From Chromobacterium sphagni (GTDB lineage Bacteria; Pseudomonadota; Gammaproteobacteria; Burkholderiales; Chromobacteriaceae), in contig NZ_MKCT01000013.1 of the NCBI RefSeq assembly GCF_001855555.1, forward strand, positions 1-60,292: 60,292 bases of DNA, written 5' to 3'. Positions 8,645 to 17,465 of this stretch are shown here, piece by piece. Position 1 is the first letter of the stretch; every line of letters starts with the position of its first letter. The notes under the pieces are model-generated. The model had not been told where the DNA came from. It saw nothing but the letters and a program-made list of their open reading frames with translations, and ran no database searches. The position numbers and the translations under genes were made by a program.

Positions 8645-9763
8645 ATGAGTGTATATGTCTTTCCGGGACAAGGTTCCCAGTTCAAGGGCATGGGAGCGGA
8701 CTTGTTCGATCTGTTCCCGGAGCTGACCGAAACGGCGAGCCAGCTGCTCGGCTATTCGATCAAGCAGCTCTGTGTCGAGGATCCGCATCAGCAATTGAAC
8801 GACACCCGCTTTACCCAGCCCGCCCTGTACGTGGTCAATGCGCTCTCCTACCGGAAGAAACAGCAGGAGGCAGGCGACAAGCCGAACTATCTGGCCGGGC
8901 ACAGCCTGGGCGAATACAACGCCCTCGAAGCGGCCGGCGCCATGAGCTTCTCGGACGGGCTGAAGCTGGTCGGCAAACGCGGCGCGCTGATGAGTTCGGC
9001 GCCGAAAGGCGGCATGGCGGCAGTCATCGGCATGACGGAAGCCGACGTGCGCGAGCGGCTGAGCGCCAACGGGCTCTCCACCATCGACATCGCCAACCTC
9101 AATGCGCCGACGCAGACCATTCTTTCCGGCCTGAGCGAAGATATCGAACGCGCCGCCGCGTTTTTTGAAAACGGTCCCGTCCGCTATGTGCCATTGAACA
9201 CCAGCGGCGCCTTTCACTCGCGCTATATGGAGCCAGCCAAGCGCGAGTTTGAAGCCTATCTGCGGGGTTTCTCATTTTCTCCGCTGTCTATCCCGGTCAT
9301 TTCCAATGTCGACGGCTTGCCCTATCGGCCCGGCGACATCCAGTCCAATCTGGCGGCCCAGATCACGCATTCGGTTCAGTGGACCAAATCGATCCGCTAT
9401 TTGCTGGATCAGGGCGAGACAGCGTTCCATGAGCTGGGTGTCGGCCAGGTGCTGACACGCCTGATCGGCGCGATCCGCCAGCATGCGCCGTCCACTGCCG
9501 AACAGCCCGCCGCCATCGCTGTGGCCCCCTCCTCGCCGCACTATGACCGAGAGGCCGAACAGGCGGCCTTGCACCGGCAGATCGACGAATGGAATTTGCA
9601 CCATCCCGTCGGCACCCAGGTGGAAGTGGCCTCCTACGACCAGATCTTGATCACCCGCAGCAAGGCCTTGCCTCTGTTCGGACATCGCGCGGCCATCTAT
9701 CTCGAGGGCTATAACGGCTACTTTGAATTAAACGAAGTGCATCCGGCCAAAGCGGGCCTGTAG
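8645..9763 (+). CDS. Trans-acting malonyl acyltransferase with C-terminal extension
   Basis: A free-standing acyltransferase of 372 residues, loading extender units onto the ACPs of AT-less polyketide modules. It begins with YVFPGQGSQFKGMG. The nucleophile is Ser87 in AGHSLGEY, and the partner His191 is in GAFHSRYM. The GAFHS motif is the malonyl-specific form. After about residue 285 comes an 80-90-residue extension not needed for the AT fold; its function is unknown to me. It is the last plus-strand gene of the visible operon, 75 bases after the amidase, with GGAGATAGGCAG directly before the ATG as ribosome site. Confidence 0.92.
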   Translation: MSVYVFPGQGSQFKGMGADLFDLFPELTETASQLLGYSIKQLCVEDPHQQLNDTRFTQPALYVVNALSYRKKQQEAGDKPNYLAGHSLGEYNALEAAGAMSFSDGLKLVGKRGALMSSAPKGGMAAVIGMTEADVRERLSANGLSTIDIANLNAPTQTILSGLSEDIERAAAFFENGPVRYVPLNTSGAFHSRYMEPAKREFEAYLRGFSFSPLSIPVISNVDGLPYRPGDIQSNLAAQITHSVQWTKSIRYLLDQGETAFHELGVGQVLTRLIGAIRQHAPSTAEQPAAIAVAPSSPHYDREAEQAALHRQIDEWNLHHPVGTQVEVASYDQILITRSKALPLFGHRAAIYLEGYNGYFELNEVHPAKAGL

Positions 9764-9818
9764 ACCGAAACGACGCGCCGACGCCGGACACAAGCCGGCC
9801 TTCGGCTTCGGCGCGGCG

Positions 9819-10643
9819 CTAGGCCTCGGTCGATCTCAGCAAGCGCCAGTCCTGCCGCCGCTCCGACACCATCGGCACGATGGTCCTAACCGACAGGGAC
9901 GGCGGACCGCCAGGCATGCTCTCGGCGCACACCGCAGTCAGGTAGTCCCGTTCAAGGCCGAATTGCCAGAAATGCCAGCGCGCCGCCCAGTCCTGCTGAT
10001 CGGCGCGCATGGCCAGCCGTATCCCGCTGTCGCCCGGAAAATGAAAACTGAAGTGGTCCAGCGGAATGGACAGCCCCATGCCGCGCGCCTTGATGTACGA
10101 CTCTTTCAAGGTCCAGTACTCGAAGAAGCGCCGCTGCCGGTGATGGGCAGGCTGCGCGTGCAACTCCCGCGCCTCGTCCGGGGCGAAGAAGCGCTCCGCG
10201 ATGCCCAGGGACGCCGCCTGCTCGCGCACGCCCTCGACATCCAGGCCCAGCGCCCGGCCTCGCGTCACGCCCAGCATGATCAAATCCATCGAATGGCTGA
10301 CATTGAACACAATCGACCTGGCCCCCGGCTCGGGATTGGCGATCTCCGGCCTTCCGTGCCGGTTCGCGCTGAACAGCCATTGCGTCGGCTCTAGCGGCGC
10401 GTATTTCGACAACACCATCCGCACCAGAACCCGTGTGACCAGAAAGCGATGCCTGTCTCGCTCGAAATACAGCCGCCGCTGCCGCGCCCGCTCCGTTTCG
10501 CTCAATAGGCCATGATATTCGCGCAATAGCGCGGCATCCGCGATGCGGCCCGGAAATGCGCACCACAGATCGATGCCACGCCAGTCAGCCATGGGCTCTC
10601 CGGCCCCGGACTGCCGGCGGAAAGCATCGACCCACGCGCCCAT
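9819..10643 (-). CDS. Sfp-type 4'-phosphopantetheinyl transferase
   Basis: It transfers phosphopantetheine from CoA to ACP or PCP serines, activating the polyketide synthase. Motifs of the Sfp family are visible: the basic RHRFLVTRVLVR, FNVSHSMDLIMLGV, the metal-binding GLDVEGV with Asp and Glu, and FFEYWTLKESYIKARGMGL with the conserved WxxKExxxK signature. The frame gives 274 residues, with a start nine bases after the stop of the upstream acyltransferase gene; an internal ATG 17 codons further in (10592) would give the shorter, more usual N-terminus. Transcription converges with the plus-strand PKS operon. Confidence 0.9.
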   Translation of the reverse strand: MGAWVDAFRRQSGAGEPMADWRGIDLWCAFPGRIADAALLREYHGLLSETERARQRRLYFERDRHRFLVTRVLVRMVLSKYAPLEPTQWLFSANRHGRPEIANPEPGARSIVFNVSHSMDLIMLGVTRGRALGLDVEGVREQAASLGIAERFFAPDEARELHAQPAHHRQRRFFEYWTLKESYIKARGMGLSIPLDHFSFHFPGDSGIRLAMRADQQDWAARWHFWQFGLERDYLTAVCAESMPGGPPSLSVRTIVPMVSERRQDWRLLRSTEA

Positions 10644-10652
10644 CGACCGAGC

Positions 10653-11630
10653 TCAAATGGCAAAGGACCGATGCGCGGCCAGCGTCTCGACCACCGCGGA
10701 AAAGTTTTCCAGATCGCGGTCAAACGGAGTCAGCATGACATGAGTCCGGGACTGCGTTGATCCCGGCGGATAAACGTACTTTACGAATGTGGCCAAGGTG
10801 CCCGACGGCCCCACGTCGACATATTCGTACGGTCCCGTCGTTTCCAGATATTCGATGGTTTTCTGGAACTGGATGGGCTTGCGCATCACCATCGGTAGAT
10901 GATCGCCAGCCACGGACTCCACCAGGCCGGCGCGCATGCAGCAAGCGATGGGAATCCGCGCCTTGGCCATAGGCATCGTCTGCAGATGGGTATCGAGCCA
11001 GCGTTCGGCCGTCTCAAGCCAGGCGGAATGAAACGCAAATGAAACCGGCAGCCGCTGGAACAGCACGTTCCGGCCATTCAAGATCCGCTCCACCTCCAGC
11101 GCGCCGGACATGGAGGTGGATATCACGAAATGAGAGTCGAAGTTGATCGCGGCCAGCTCGCCGTAGGAGCTCAGCCCCAACTCGTCGTACAAGCGCGCAT
11201 TGGCCAGCACCGCGATCATCGCGCCGCGCTCGCAATGCGCCTCCAGCACCTGGGCATGGCTAAGCAACATCGTCAGCGCCTGATCGCAATCGACGCAACC
11301 GGCGACGGCCGCCGCCACGAATGTGCCCAGGCTGGCGCCGATCAGGATGTCGGGCTCAAGCTGCTCGGCCAGCAGCGCCTGCGCCAGCGAGTATTCGACC
11401 ATGAAAATCGCCGGGTGGCTCAGCAGGGTGCGATCGAAACTATCGGCCTTGCCCCGTTGTTGATGGTAGAGGGCGTCGACGACCGACAGGCCGACGGACT
11501 GCCGCACCGTGCCGTCCAGACGATCCATCCAGTGGCGGAACACCCGCTGCCGCTGATAAAGCCGCTGTCCCATCTGGAAATACTGCGATCCCTGTCCAGA
11601 GAACATAAAGGCGATCTTGGGCTTTGACAC
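10653..11630 (-). CDS. Second free-standing acyltransferase, possibly acyl hydrolase (PedC type)
   Basis: A 325-residue acyltransferase-fold protein with FMFSGQGSQYFQMG at the N-terminus, nucleophile Ser100 in IGASLGTF and His201 in SFAFHSAW. The GHSxG motif of the malonyl enzyme is replaced by GASLG, and the specificity region reads SFAFHS. In trans-AT clusters such divergent copies are often acyl hydrolases that clear stalled acyl groups from ACPs; this assignment is inference. It lies between a MATE exporter and a phosphopantetheinyl transferase on the minus strand and is probably co-transcribed with both. Confidence 0.82.
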   Translation of the reverse strand: MSKPKIAFMFSGQGSQYFQMGQRLYQRQRVFRHWMDRLDGTVRQSVGLSVVDALYHQQRGKADSFDRTLLSHPAIFMVEYSLAQALLAEQLEPDILIGASLGTFVAAAVAGCVDCDQALTMLLSHAQVLEAHCERGAMIAVLANARLYDELGLSSYGELAAINFDSHFVISTSMSGALEVERILNGRNVLFQRLPVSFAFHSAWLETAERWLDTHLQTMPMAKARIPIACCMRAGLVESVAGDHLPMVMRKPIQFQKTIEYLETTGPYEYVDVGPSGTLATFVKYVYPPGSTQSRTHVMLTPFDRDLENFSAVVETLAAHRSFAI

Positions 11631-11662
11631 TAAGCTCCTCCTTTCCGGAACCGGGAATCAAC

Positions 11663-13012
11663 TCACGATGCGATCGCCGGTATCAGGCGGTGGGCGAATT
11701 GCCGGCGCAACAACAGCAGGCTGACCAAGGCCTGAATGAACGTGCTGCCGAGCGAGAAGTACCAGACCAGTTCGATACGGAAGCCGCTTTGCGTCGACAG
11801 CCATACGATGGGCATGGCGAAGGTGAACAAGCGCACGGCGGAGCTCTGCAGCGCCGGCTGAGTATTGCCCAGGCCCTGGAACACGCTGGAACATGTGAAG
11901 ATCGCGCCCTGGGCGATAAAGCCCCAGCAGACGATGTGCAGAAACTGCACGCCAAGACCGATGACCTCCGGATCCTTGGCAAAGTAGCCGATCAGTCCCT
12001 CCGCCCGCCAATAGACAAACAAGGCCAGCGGCACCATCAGCATGCTGATCAGCAGCATCGCGGCGCCGAAACAAGCGCGGACCCTATTCGCCAGGCCGGC
12101 ACCGAAGTTCTGCCCGACGATGGGGCCGGCCGCGAAGGCCACGGCCATCGCAGGCAGGATCAAGCCCTGCACCAGGCGCGAGCTCGCGCCGAAAGCGGCC
12201 TGCGCGTCCGCGCCGAAATCGCGGATCGCCCAGTAGATGATCGCGGAAAACACGAACATCAGCGCATACTCCCCGCCGGCCGGCAGGCCGATCGACAGCA
12301 TGCGGCCCCAGTCGCGCCACCTGGGCGCCAATAGCTTGCGATCAAACCCGACATAGTGTTCGAGACGGCGAAAGTAAATCCCCAAGGCCAGCACCCCCGC
12401 CAGCAACGCAAGCGTGCTGGCCAGGCCCGCTCCGGCCACGCCCATCGGATGATGGGTCAGCCAGCCGGCGATCAGGATAGGAGCCAGAAAGGCGTTGATG
12501 ATGACGCTCAGCAACTGGACGATCAGCGTGGGCTGGACAATCCCGGTGCCGCGCAATGCCGAGCCCATCGCCACCAGGGCGAATTGCAGCGCGAGTCCGG
12601 GCATATACCAGTTCAGATAAACCAGACCGGCAGCTATGGTTTCCGCGTCGGAGGAAACCGTGCCCATATAGGTCCGGGCCAGGGAATAACCCAGCAACAG
12701 CACGGCCAAGCCGCACACCAACGCCAACGTAAGCGACTGGTTGAAGATGATGTTGGCCTCTTCCTTGTCCTTGCGGCCGACCGCCTGGGAAATCAGCGCC
12801 ACCGTGCCTACGCCAAGCACCTGGGTCAGCGCGAGGACCAAAAAGGTCGCATTGCCCGCGGCGCCGACGCCGGCCAGCGCGTTGGCGCCCAATCCGCCAA
12901 TGAAGTACAGATCGATCAGATAATAAAGCGTCTGGAAAATCATGCCGATCGCAATAGGTATCGCCATCGTCAATATGTGACGAAGCAGCGGCCCCTGAGT
13001 GAGGTCTTTCAT
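11663..13012 (-). CDS. MATE-family multidrug/polyketide efflux transporter
   Basis: A 449-residue, very hydrophobic membrane protein with about twelve predicted helices in two similar halves. The N-terminus MKDLTQGPLLRHILTMAIPIAIGMIFQTLYYLIDLYFIGGLG is typical of NorM/MepA-like MATE exporters, which pump compounds out using a proton or sodium gradient. It is the first gene of the minus-strand operon ahead of the second acyltransferase and the phosphopantetheinyl transferase. Export of the polyketide or self-resistance is the natural inference. The gap to the next gene is 32 bases. Confidence 0.9.
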   Translation of the reverse strand: MKDLTQGPLLRHILTMAIPIAIGMIFQTLYYLIDLYFIGGLGANALAGVGAAGNATFLVLALTQVLGVGTVALISQAVGRKDKEEANIIFNQSLTLALVCGLAVLLLGYSLARTYMGTVSSDAETIAAGLVYLNWYMPGLALQFALVAMGSALRGTGIVQPTLIVQLLSVIINAFLAPILIAGWLTHHPMGVAGAGLASTLALLAGVLALGIYFRRLEHYVGFDRKLLAPRWRDWGRMLSIGLPAGGEYALMFVFSAIIYWAIRDFGADAQAAFGASSRLVQGLILPAMAVAFAAGPIVGQNFGAGLANRVRACFGAAMLLISMLMVPLALFVYWRAEGLIGYFAKDPEVIGLGVQFLHIVCWGFIAQGAIFTCSSVFQGLGNTQPALQSSAVRLFTFAMPIVWLSTQSGFRIELVWYFSLGSTFIQALVSLLLLRRQFAHRLIPAIAS

Positions 13013-13642
13013 GTCAGTCCCTTGTCGCCGAGCAGTGTTGTCAGGATGGTGAACGGATTGGTATCAATACCCCGGCGCCCAGGCATCAGCCCGTGCGGCC
13101 CCATTGGCATCGCACCTATTGCCACGGGCATGGCGGTGCAGCGGGATGCCCGGCGCAGACCTGGCAGGTCCGCAAGAATGCTGGCGTTATGGCATTGATC
13201 GCCAATTATAGCCATATCTCATCTTAATTATTCAATGTATATTTTATTTGCATAATTTATGGAATGGGCCGACTTCCGCGACAAGCCAACGCGGCTTGAA
13301 TGCCAGCTCCCAAACCCGTCCTGCACCGCTCGCCTTTGCAAGATCAACGCGGTGTTTGCCGCGCCGAATGGCGCGCTCAGCACTCCCCTGCCCCCACCGG
13401 CAAGCGGCCCGAAGAACAACTTGCTGGTATCCGGTTCCGCTTACCGTTTGACCGGAACCACATGTTAGGGTGTTAAATTAGACTGGAAATACTCTGTGTA
13501 ATCAGTAGATTGCACTTGGTTTTTCCGGTCTTTTTCTTTACGTCAAAAATTCACATCACCGGAAGTGCTGCTGTCGTAAATTCCTGTCATCTGACGAGTC
13601 AAGAGAAGTGCGGCGACCACGTTTTCCATTCGAGAAGTACGG
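13013..13642. other. Gene-free stretch between PKS cluster and integrase remnant
   Basis: It holds the promoter region of the MATE operon and an AT-rich patch around 13,215-13,260. Small open frames here have no ribosome site or recognisable content, so I call no gene. A short dyad at 13,158-13,170 is listed separately. The part from about 13,460 to 13,640 reads like the leader of the truncated integrase that follows. Confidence 0.5.
13158..13170. promoter_or_regulatory. Inverted repeat upstream of the MATE operon
   Basis: GACCT-GGC-AGGTC is a perfect five-base dyad around a three-base centre, 146 bases upstream of the MATE start codon. It could be an operator for the minus-strand operon. 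No regulator gene is adjacent, so the protein that might bind is unknown. Confidence 0.25.
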
Positions 13643-13880
13643 ATGCAGTCCGGTGAGCACATTCCCCTGCTCGTGTCCGGAGGCCCCCTCGGACTACCGG
13701 CTCCCCTAGCAACCCGTTACGTCCTGACCCAGTTCCGGCTCAAGGGCCTGAAAGTCAGCAGCATCCGCCAACGGCTCTCCACCTTAGCCCTTGCTTACAC
13801 TTTCTTTACCGAGCATGGTATCCAACTCGACGAGCGGGCAGCCAAACGTCAGTTCCTAAACCAGGAGGAGTTGAGCCCTA
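13643..13880 (+). pseudogene. Truncated site-specific integrase (N-terminal fragment)
   Basis: About 80 residues (LLVSGGPLGLPAPLATRYV, then a helical SSIRQRLSTLALAYTFFTEHGI segment) resemble the N-terminal SAM-like DNA-binding domain of a tyrosine recombinase. The catalytic domain with Arg-His-Arg-Tyr is absent. The open frame runs on into the antisense of the neighbouring phosphoesterase gene, so its last third is not integrase. This is a scar of a past insertion. Family assignment rests on a short stretch read by eye. Confidence 0.55.
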
Positions 13881-13911
13881 TCGGCGTGCCAAGCACGGCA
13901 TCGCCCGCCGA

Positions 13912-15453
13912 CTATCGCCGCGTCGTCGACGCGGCGGCCCGGATCAATTCGTCTTCGAACTGTCGCGGGTCGCGGCGATAGCGCGCAAGCTCAGCCAGAA
14001 TATCCTCCATGTGCGCATGGGCGAGCAGGGACTTGACGGCGACAAAATCCACCCCTTCGAATAGCGCGTTGAGCGGGCCGCCCGGCATCGCCGGCAGCAT
14101 GGCATTGAGCGTGGGCACGGGGGAGAGCGGTGCCACAGGTGCCTCGTTGACGTGCTCTCGCGCCAGGACAGCTTCGAAGGTCGGTGCCTCGGGCATGCGC
14201 CTCCCCATCGAAACCGCCGAAAGATCCACCTGGGCCCATTGCAAAAGCGTTTTAATCAATGAGGTGTGATCGAACGGATAGCGGCTGCCGGCGGGCGCGC
14301 GAAATACCGTAGACGGTTTGACGAACGGCGAGATCAACAATGTCGGCACCCGGGCGCCGAACAAATTGAATTTAAAACCGTCCACCCCGATCCGACCATC
14401 CGGATTGATTGCCCCCCAGGGCGGCGTGACATGGTCGTAAGTGCCACCGTGTTCGTCGAATGTCACGATCAGCAACATATCCTGCCATTGTGGCCCCGAG
14501 CGGACCGCCTGGTAAACCTGCTGCAGGAACTGCTCGCAGGGGTTGACGTGGGTTGGTGGATGATAGTCGGTGCCTTGCGTGTAATGTTCGCCTTTGCCAT
14601 AGCCCCAGACGGGCTCAAGATAAGTGAAGTCCGGCAGCGTGCCGGCCTGGGCGCGGGAAAAGAAGGTCGTCAGATTGCCGATTTCCGAATTGCCGCCGGC
14701 CTGGGCAATCTGCGGGAAGGTGTACTGAGTATAAGACCGGCCCATCCATTGGCTGGTGTAATACAACCCCCAGCTCTTGCCCGCTTGCGCCAAGTAATTG
14801 AACACCGTCGGCGTGTCGAACTGCTCGATGGCGAGAAACGCATTGCTCTCCCGCCCCAGCGAGGTACCACACAAGGAGAAGGCACGGTTGGGGTTGGTCT
14901 GCGTCGGTACGGAGGAAAACCAGCGGTCGCTGACCGCGAACCCCCGGGCTAGTCCATTGATGACCGGCAACTGCGCCGGGGTATAAGCCCACAAGATATC
15001 GAGCCCTTGCCAGCCGCGCATGTACCAAGCGTAGTAATCCTGTAAGAAGCCCTGCATCGTGGGCGCCTGGCATTCCATCGGCAAACCGCCGATGATGTCC
15101 TGATTGCCGAACAACTGGTTGAACACACCATTCCAGCGCGCGTTGGCCCGCATTTCCTCGTAGGGGTCGTACGCCGGAACGCGGTCTTGGTCAGCGCCTA
15201 GGTTGTCCGGCACCGGTACGACCGGGTACGGCTGCACATCGCCGCGCCAGGTGTAGGCGGGATTGCTGTCCCGCCCCAGCGCGAGCCCGTCGAACAGGGG
15301 TGAACTCCCCGGAGGATAGACATGCTGCGGCGCGGACGACGGCATGTCCGCGGACGTGGCGCTGTAAAGCCAACCGAGTACGTTGTCGAGAGCGCGGTTC
15401 TCCAGCATCAGGAACACAATGTTTTTTACCTGCGGCAGCGTCGAGGCGACCAT
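13912..15453 (-). CDS. Phosphoesterase family protein (phospholipase C / acid phosphatase type)
   Basis: A 513-residue member of the phosphoesterase family that includes phospholipase C and AcpA-type phosphatases. Key motifs are FLMLENRALDNVLG near the N-terminus (metal-binding Glu-Asn), TFDEHGGTYDHVTPP, RVPTLLISPFVKP and DHTSLIKTL. The frame is open further upstream, but the ATG at 15,453 is preceded at six bases by AAAGGA and gives the correct family N-terminus. From this start no signal peptide is visible, which is odd for a phospholipase. It is transcribed with the small secreted protein just upstream. Substrate unknown. Confidence 0.85.
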   Translation of the reverse strand: MVASTLPQVKNIVFLMLENRALDNVLGWLYSATSADMPSSAPQHVYPPGSSPLFDGLALGRDSNPAYTWRGDVQPYPVVPVPDNLGADQDRVPAYDPYEEMRANARWNGVFNQLFGNQDIIGGLPMECQAPTMQGFLQDYYAWYMRGWQGLDILWAYTPAQLPVINGLARGFAVSDRWFSSVPTQTNPNRAFSLCGTSLGRESNAFLAIEQFDTPTVFNYLAQAGKSWGLYYTSQWMGRSYTQYTFPQIAQAGGNSEIGNLTTFFSRAQAGTLPDFTYLEPVWGYGKGEHYTQGTDYHPPTHVNPCEQFLQQVYQAVRSGPQWQDMLLIVTFDEHGGTYDHVTPPWGAINPDGRIGVDGFKFNLFGARVPTLLISPFVKPSTVFRAPAGSRYPFDHTSLIKTLLQWAQVDLSAVSMGRRMPEAPTFEAVLAREHVNEAPVAPLSPVPTLNAMLPAMPGGPLNALFEGVDFVAVKSLLAHAHMEDILAELARYRRDPRQFEDELIRAAASTTRR

Positions 15454-15553
15454 GACGAATCCTTTACTTAGGGCAACGGGGCCGGCGGCAGGGCGCGATG
15501 CACCGGAAGGTGGGGTGGGCGGGCAGCCGTCCGCCCCACCGAGGACGAAAGGA

Positions 15554-15979
15554 TTAGTACTGCGGATAAAGCTCGACGTTGTTGGCAAGCAAAATCGGGT
15601 AATTCGAGCCGGTATTGCTGGTTGCCGCGAATAGGGCGAAAAGCTCGCCCTCGACCTTGTAGTACTTCTTGGCATTCTCGCAGGCATCGCGCAGATCGCT
15701 ATGGGTGGCGTTCTTGGCGCGGAATTTCTCCAACTTGGTGTAAGGAGTCTTGAACCACGCCCCGGAGAACGAATACCAGTCGTTAGCCGGCGTCAATCCC
15801 CATTTCCAGGTGACGTTGTTGTTATTGTTGAAATAGCAAGCAACGTAAGAAACGTCCGAACCGGCGGCTTGCGACGGTGCGGTTTGGTTGTTCGGACCGG
15901 GTGCGGCTGCGGACAGAGCGGCAAAGGCGGCGAGAGAGAACAACAAGGCAGCTTTGATCGTCTTTGACGAACGGGTCAT
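15554..15979 (-). CDS. Small secreted protein of unknown function
   Basis: A protein of 141 residues with a clear Sec signal peptide: MTRSSKTIKAALLFSLAAFAALSAAAPG, with likely cleavage after the Ala-rich stretch. The mature part is aromatic and Asn-rich (YFNNNNNVTWKWG) and contains two cysteines (ACYF and DACENAKKYY) that could form a disulfide. I do not recognise the family. The ATG at 15,979 is chosen over one four codons upstream because GGAG lies just before it. It precedes the phosphoesterase on the same strand with a 100-base gap, so a partnership is possible. Confidence 0.7.
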   Translation of the reverse strand: MTRSSKTIKAALLFSLAAFAALSAAAPGPNNQTAPSQAAGSDVSYVACYFNNNNNVTWKWGLTPANDWYSFSGAWFKTPYTKLEKFRAKNATHSDLRDACENAKKYYKVEGELFALFAATSNTGSNYPILLANNVELYPQY

Positions 15980-16373
15980 GGGATTCTCCACTTGATTCGT
16001 TGAATGGCCGGACGGCGTGGTTGTCCGTGCATTTTTGTTTTTCTAAAAAACAGAAATGCAATATGACTATTGACTACGCATAACAACTAAATCAAGTGTT
16101 TGAATTGCGAAAGCGGCGGTTCCGAAAAACAAGGACGTTGTAGATAAAAGATATATTTCTCACAAAAATACATTTCAAATCAATAGATTATGCATTTTCG
16201 GTGTCGCGCCGCGTGGAAAAGGGCGGGCGGGCATAAACGGTTAGAACGTTGGTGCGCTCAATACGGAAGCGCGTTACCGGCGGGTTTTAAGCCACAGAAG
16301 CGAGTTGACTGATATTTAGGTCAGTTGTTGTGTGCGCCATCCGTAGGTCGTCCCATTCCTATCTGACGGCGAC
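15980..16373. other. Gene-free, AT-rich promoter stretch
   Basis: It holds the upstream region of the secreted-protein/phosphoesterase pair (AT-rich to about 16,195) and then a short GC-rich piece that leads into the radical-SAM remnant. An ACTGA/TCAGT dyad near 16,306 is the only structure I see. No supported gene. Confidence 0.45.
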
Positions 16374-16860
16374 ATGCGCCTTCCAGACAAGCAGATTCAG
16401 CCCGCCGACAAACAACTGCCCCCGCAAGACCATGACCTGGCCTTCGACGGTTTCCAATTCGTCTACCTGGTGGTGTCGCATCGTGCCGGCTGGGTGTCGA
16501 TCGGCATCAACTTGATGCCCCGACAACCCCTGCAACTAGCACTGCGTCTATTGCCAAGTACCCAACTTACGGCGCGCCGGCGCCGGTGGACGCCGCACAA
16601 CTAGAACGCGAGTTGACCGCCATGTTGCAGGATATTTTGCACGGCGACTTCATGCTGCGCCATGTCACGCCCGACATGCGCCGTTTGAGCGACATTGCGC
16701 TCGCCGGCAACGGCGAGCCGACCTTTTCCCCACAGTTTCCCGCCGCAGTCGACGCGGTATTGCGCCAGATCGACGCTTTCGGCCTGCGCGGCCAAATTCG
16801 TCTAGTCGTCATTACCAACGGCAGCCAAATGCACCGCTCAGCGGTGCAAATGAGGTCAAG
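16374..16860 (+). pseudogene. Decayed radical-SAM protein gene
   Basis: Pieces of one radical-SAM protein appear in three frames. Frame A gives DLAFDGFQFVYLVVSHRAG and SIGIN (from 16,374). Frame B gives the cluster motif at 16,531-16,554, where Cys-x3-Cys-x2-Cys is recognisable but interrupted by a TAG codon at 16,537. Frame C gives VDAAQLERELTAML and RRLSDIALAGNGEPTFSP...LVVITNGSQMHR (from 16,586). The tail is lost after about 16,860. Two frame shifts plus a stop inside the iron-sulfur motif show real decay, not a single error. Confidence 0.7.
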
Positions 16861-17015
16861 GCTTGGGATATTGGCAATATACTTTACATAAATAATATTT
16901 ACACACTAACCTATCCATAAAGATTTTGTCTTATAAATCATTGACATAAAAAGAAATTTTCTTGCATTCGCTTCCGCTGACCGTTTTAAAACCTACTTGC
17001 TTGTTTTGTAGATCG

Positions 17016-17048
17016 AGGCCCGCGTTGATGAAAGATGCGGGCCTTTTT
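17016..17048 (+). terminator. Rho-independent terminator
   Basis: AGGCCCGC pairs with GCGGGCCT (eight base pairs, 13-base loop), followed by a run of T. No gene ends directly before it; it may end a short untranslated RNA that starts near 16,975, or be left over from the decayed region upstream. Confidence 0.7.
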
Positions 17049-17440
17049 CATTCCCCGCTGCCGGCCTGAGCGCCTAACGGCTATACGGCTGCCACAGCAT
17101 GGGGTGCTGAACCACTGTCGAGCGAAGAAAGCCGATTGGAGCCGTCTGACGCGCCTCCTTCCTCCGTCCCAGTCCGCCCCTTCTCCGGAGGGGCGGCATT
17201 CACCCGACGCGCTGGCAAGAGCCTATGCCCGCCGGACATTGCCATCCACGCAAGATGAATGATCCCGCCTCAAACCAGACGCCCGCTCTTTTTCACCATG
17301 CCCAAAGCCCACTGGCGAAGCCATCAGTACACACAGTACTCAATCGGCAACAGCGCCGGCGAGTCATCTTATCCGCCCGGCGATAATCACCGATCATTTT
17401 CCCAATGTCGATGGATCAGGAATTCGGGAAACTTAAAGAT

Positions 17441-17465
17441 AAAAAAAAGCCGCGTCGCGGCGGCT
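17441..17465 (-). terminator. Rho-independent terminator of the penicillin-binding-protein transcript
   Basis: Read on the minus strand, AGCCGC-CGCGAC-GCGGCT forms a six-pair stem followed by eight T residues. It lies about 310 bases beyond the stop of the minus-strand penicillin-binding protein gene and is the first terminator in that direction. Confidence 0.6.

Noticed and set aside
9785-9818. GC-rich hairpin between the malonyl AT and the phosphopantetheinyl transferase as terminator
   Set aside because: AAGCCG/CGGCTT pairs but no T-run follows on either strand; too weak to call.
13228-13451. Overlapping 63- and 67-codon frames as small genes
   Set aside because: No ribosome site, no signal peptide or domain, opposite strands overlap each other.
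16306-16323. ACTGA-TATTTAGG-TCAGT as a lux box
   Set aside because: Does not match the CTG...CAG form of the CviR consensus and lies before a dead gene.
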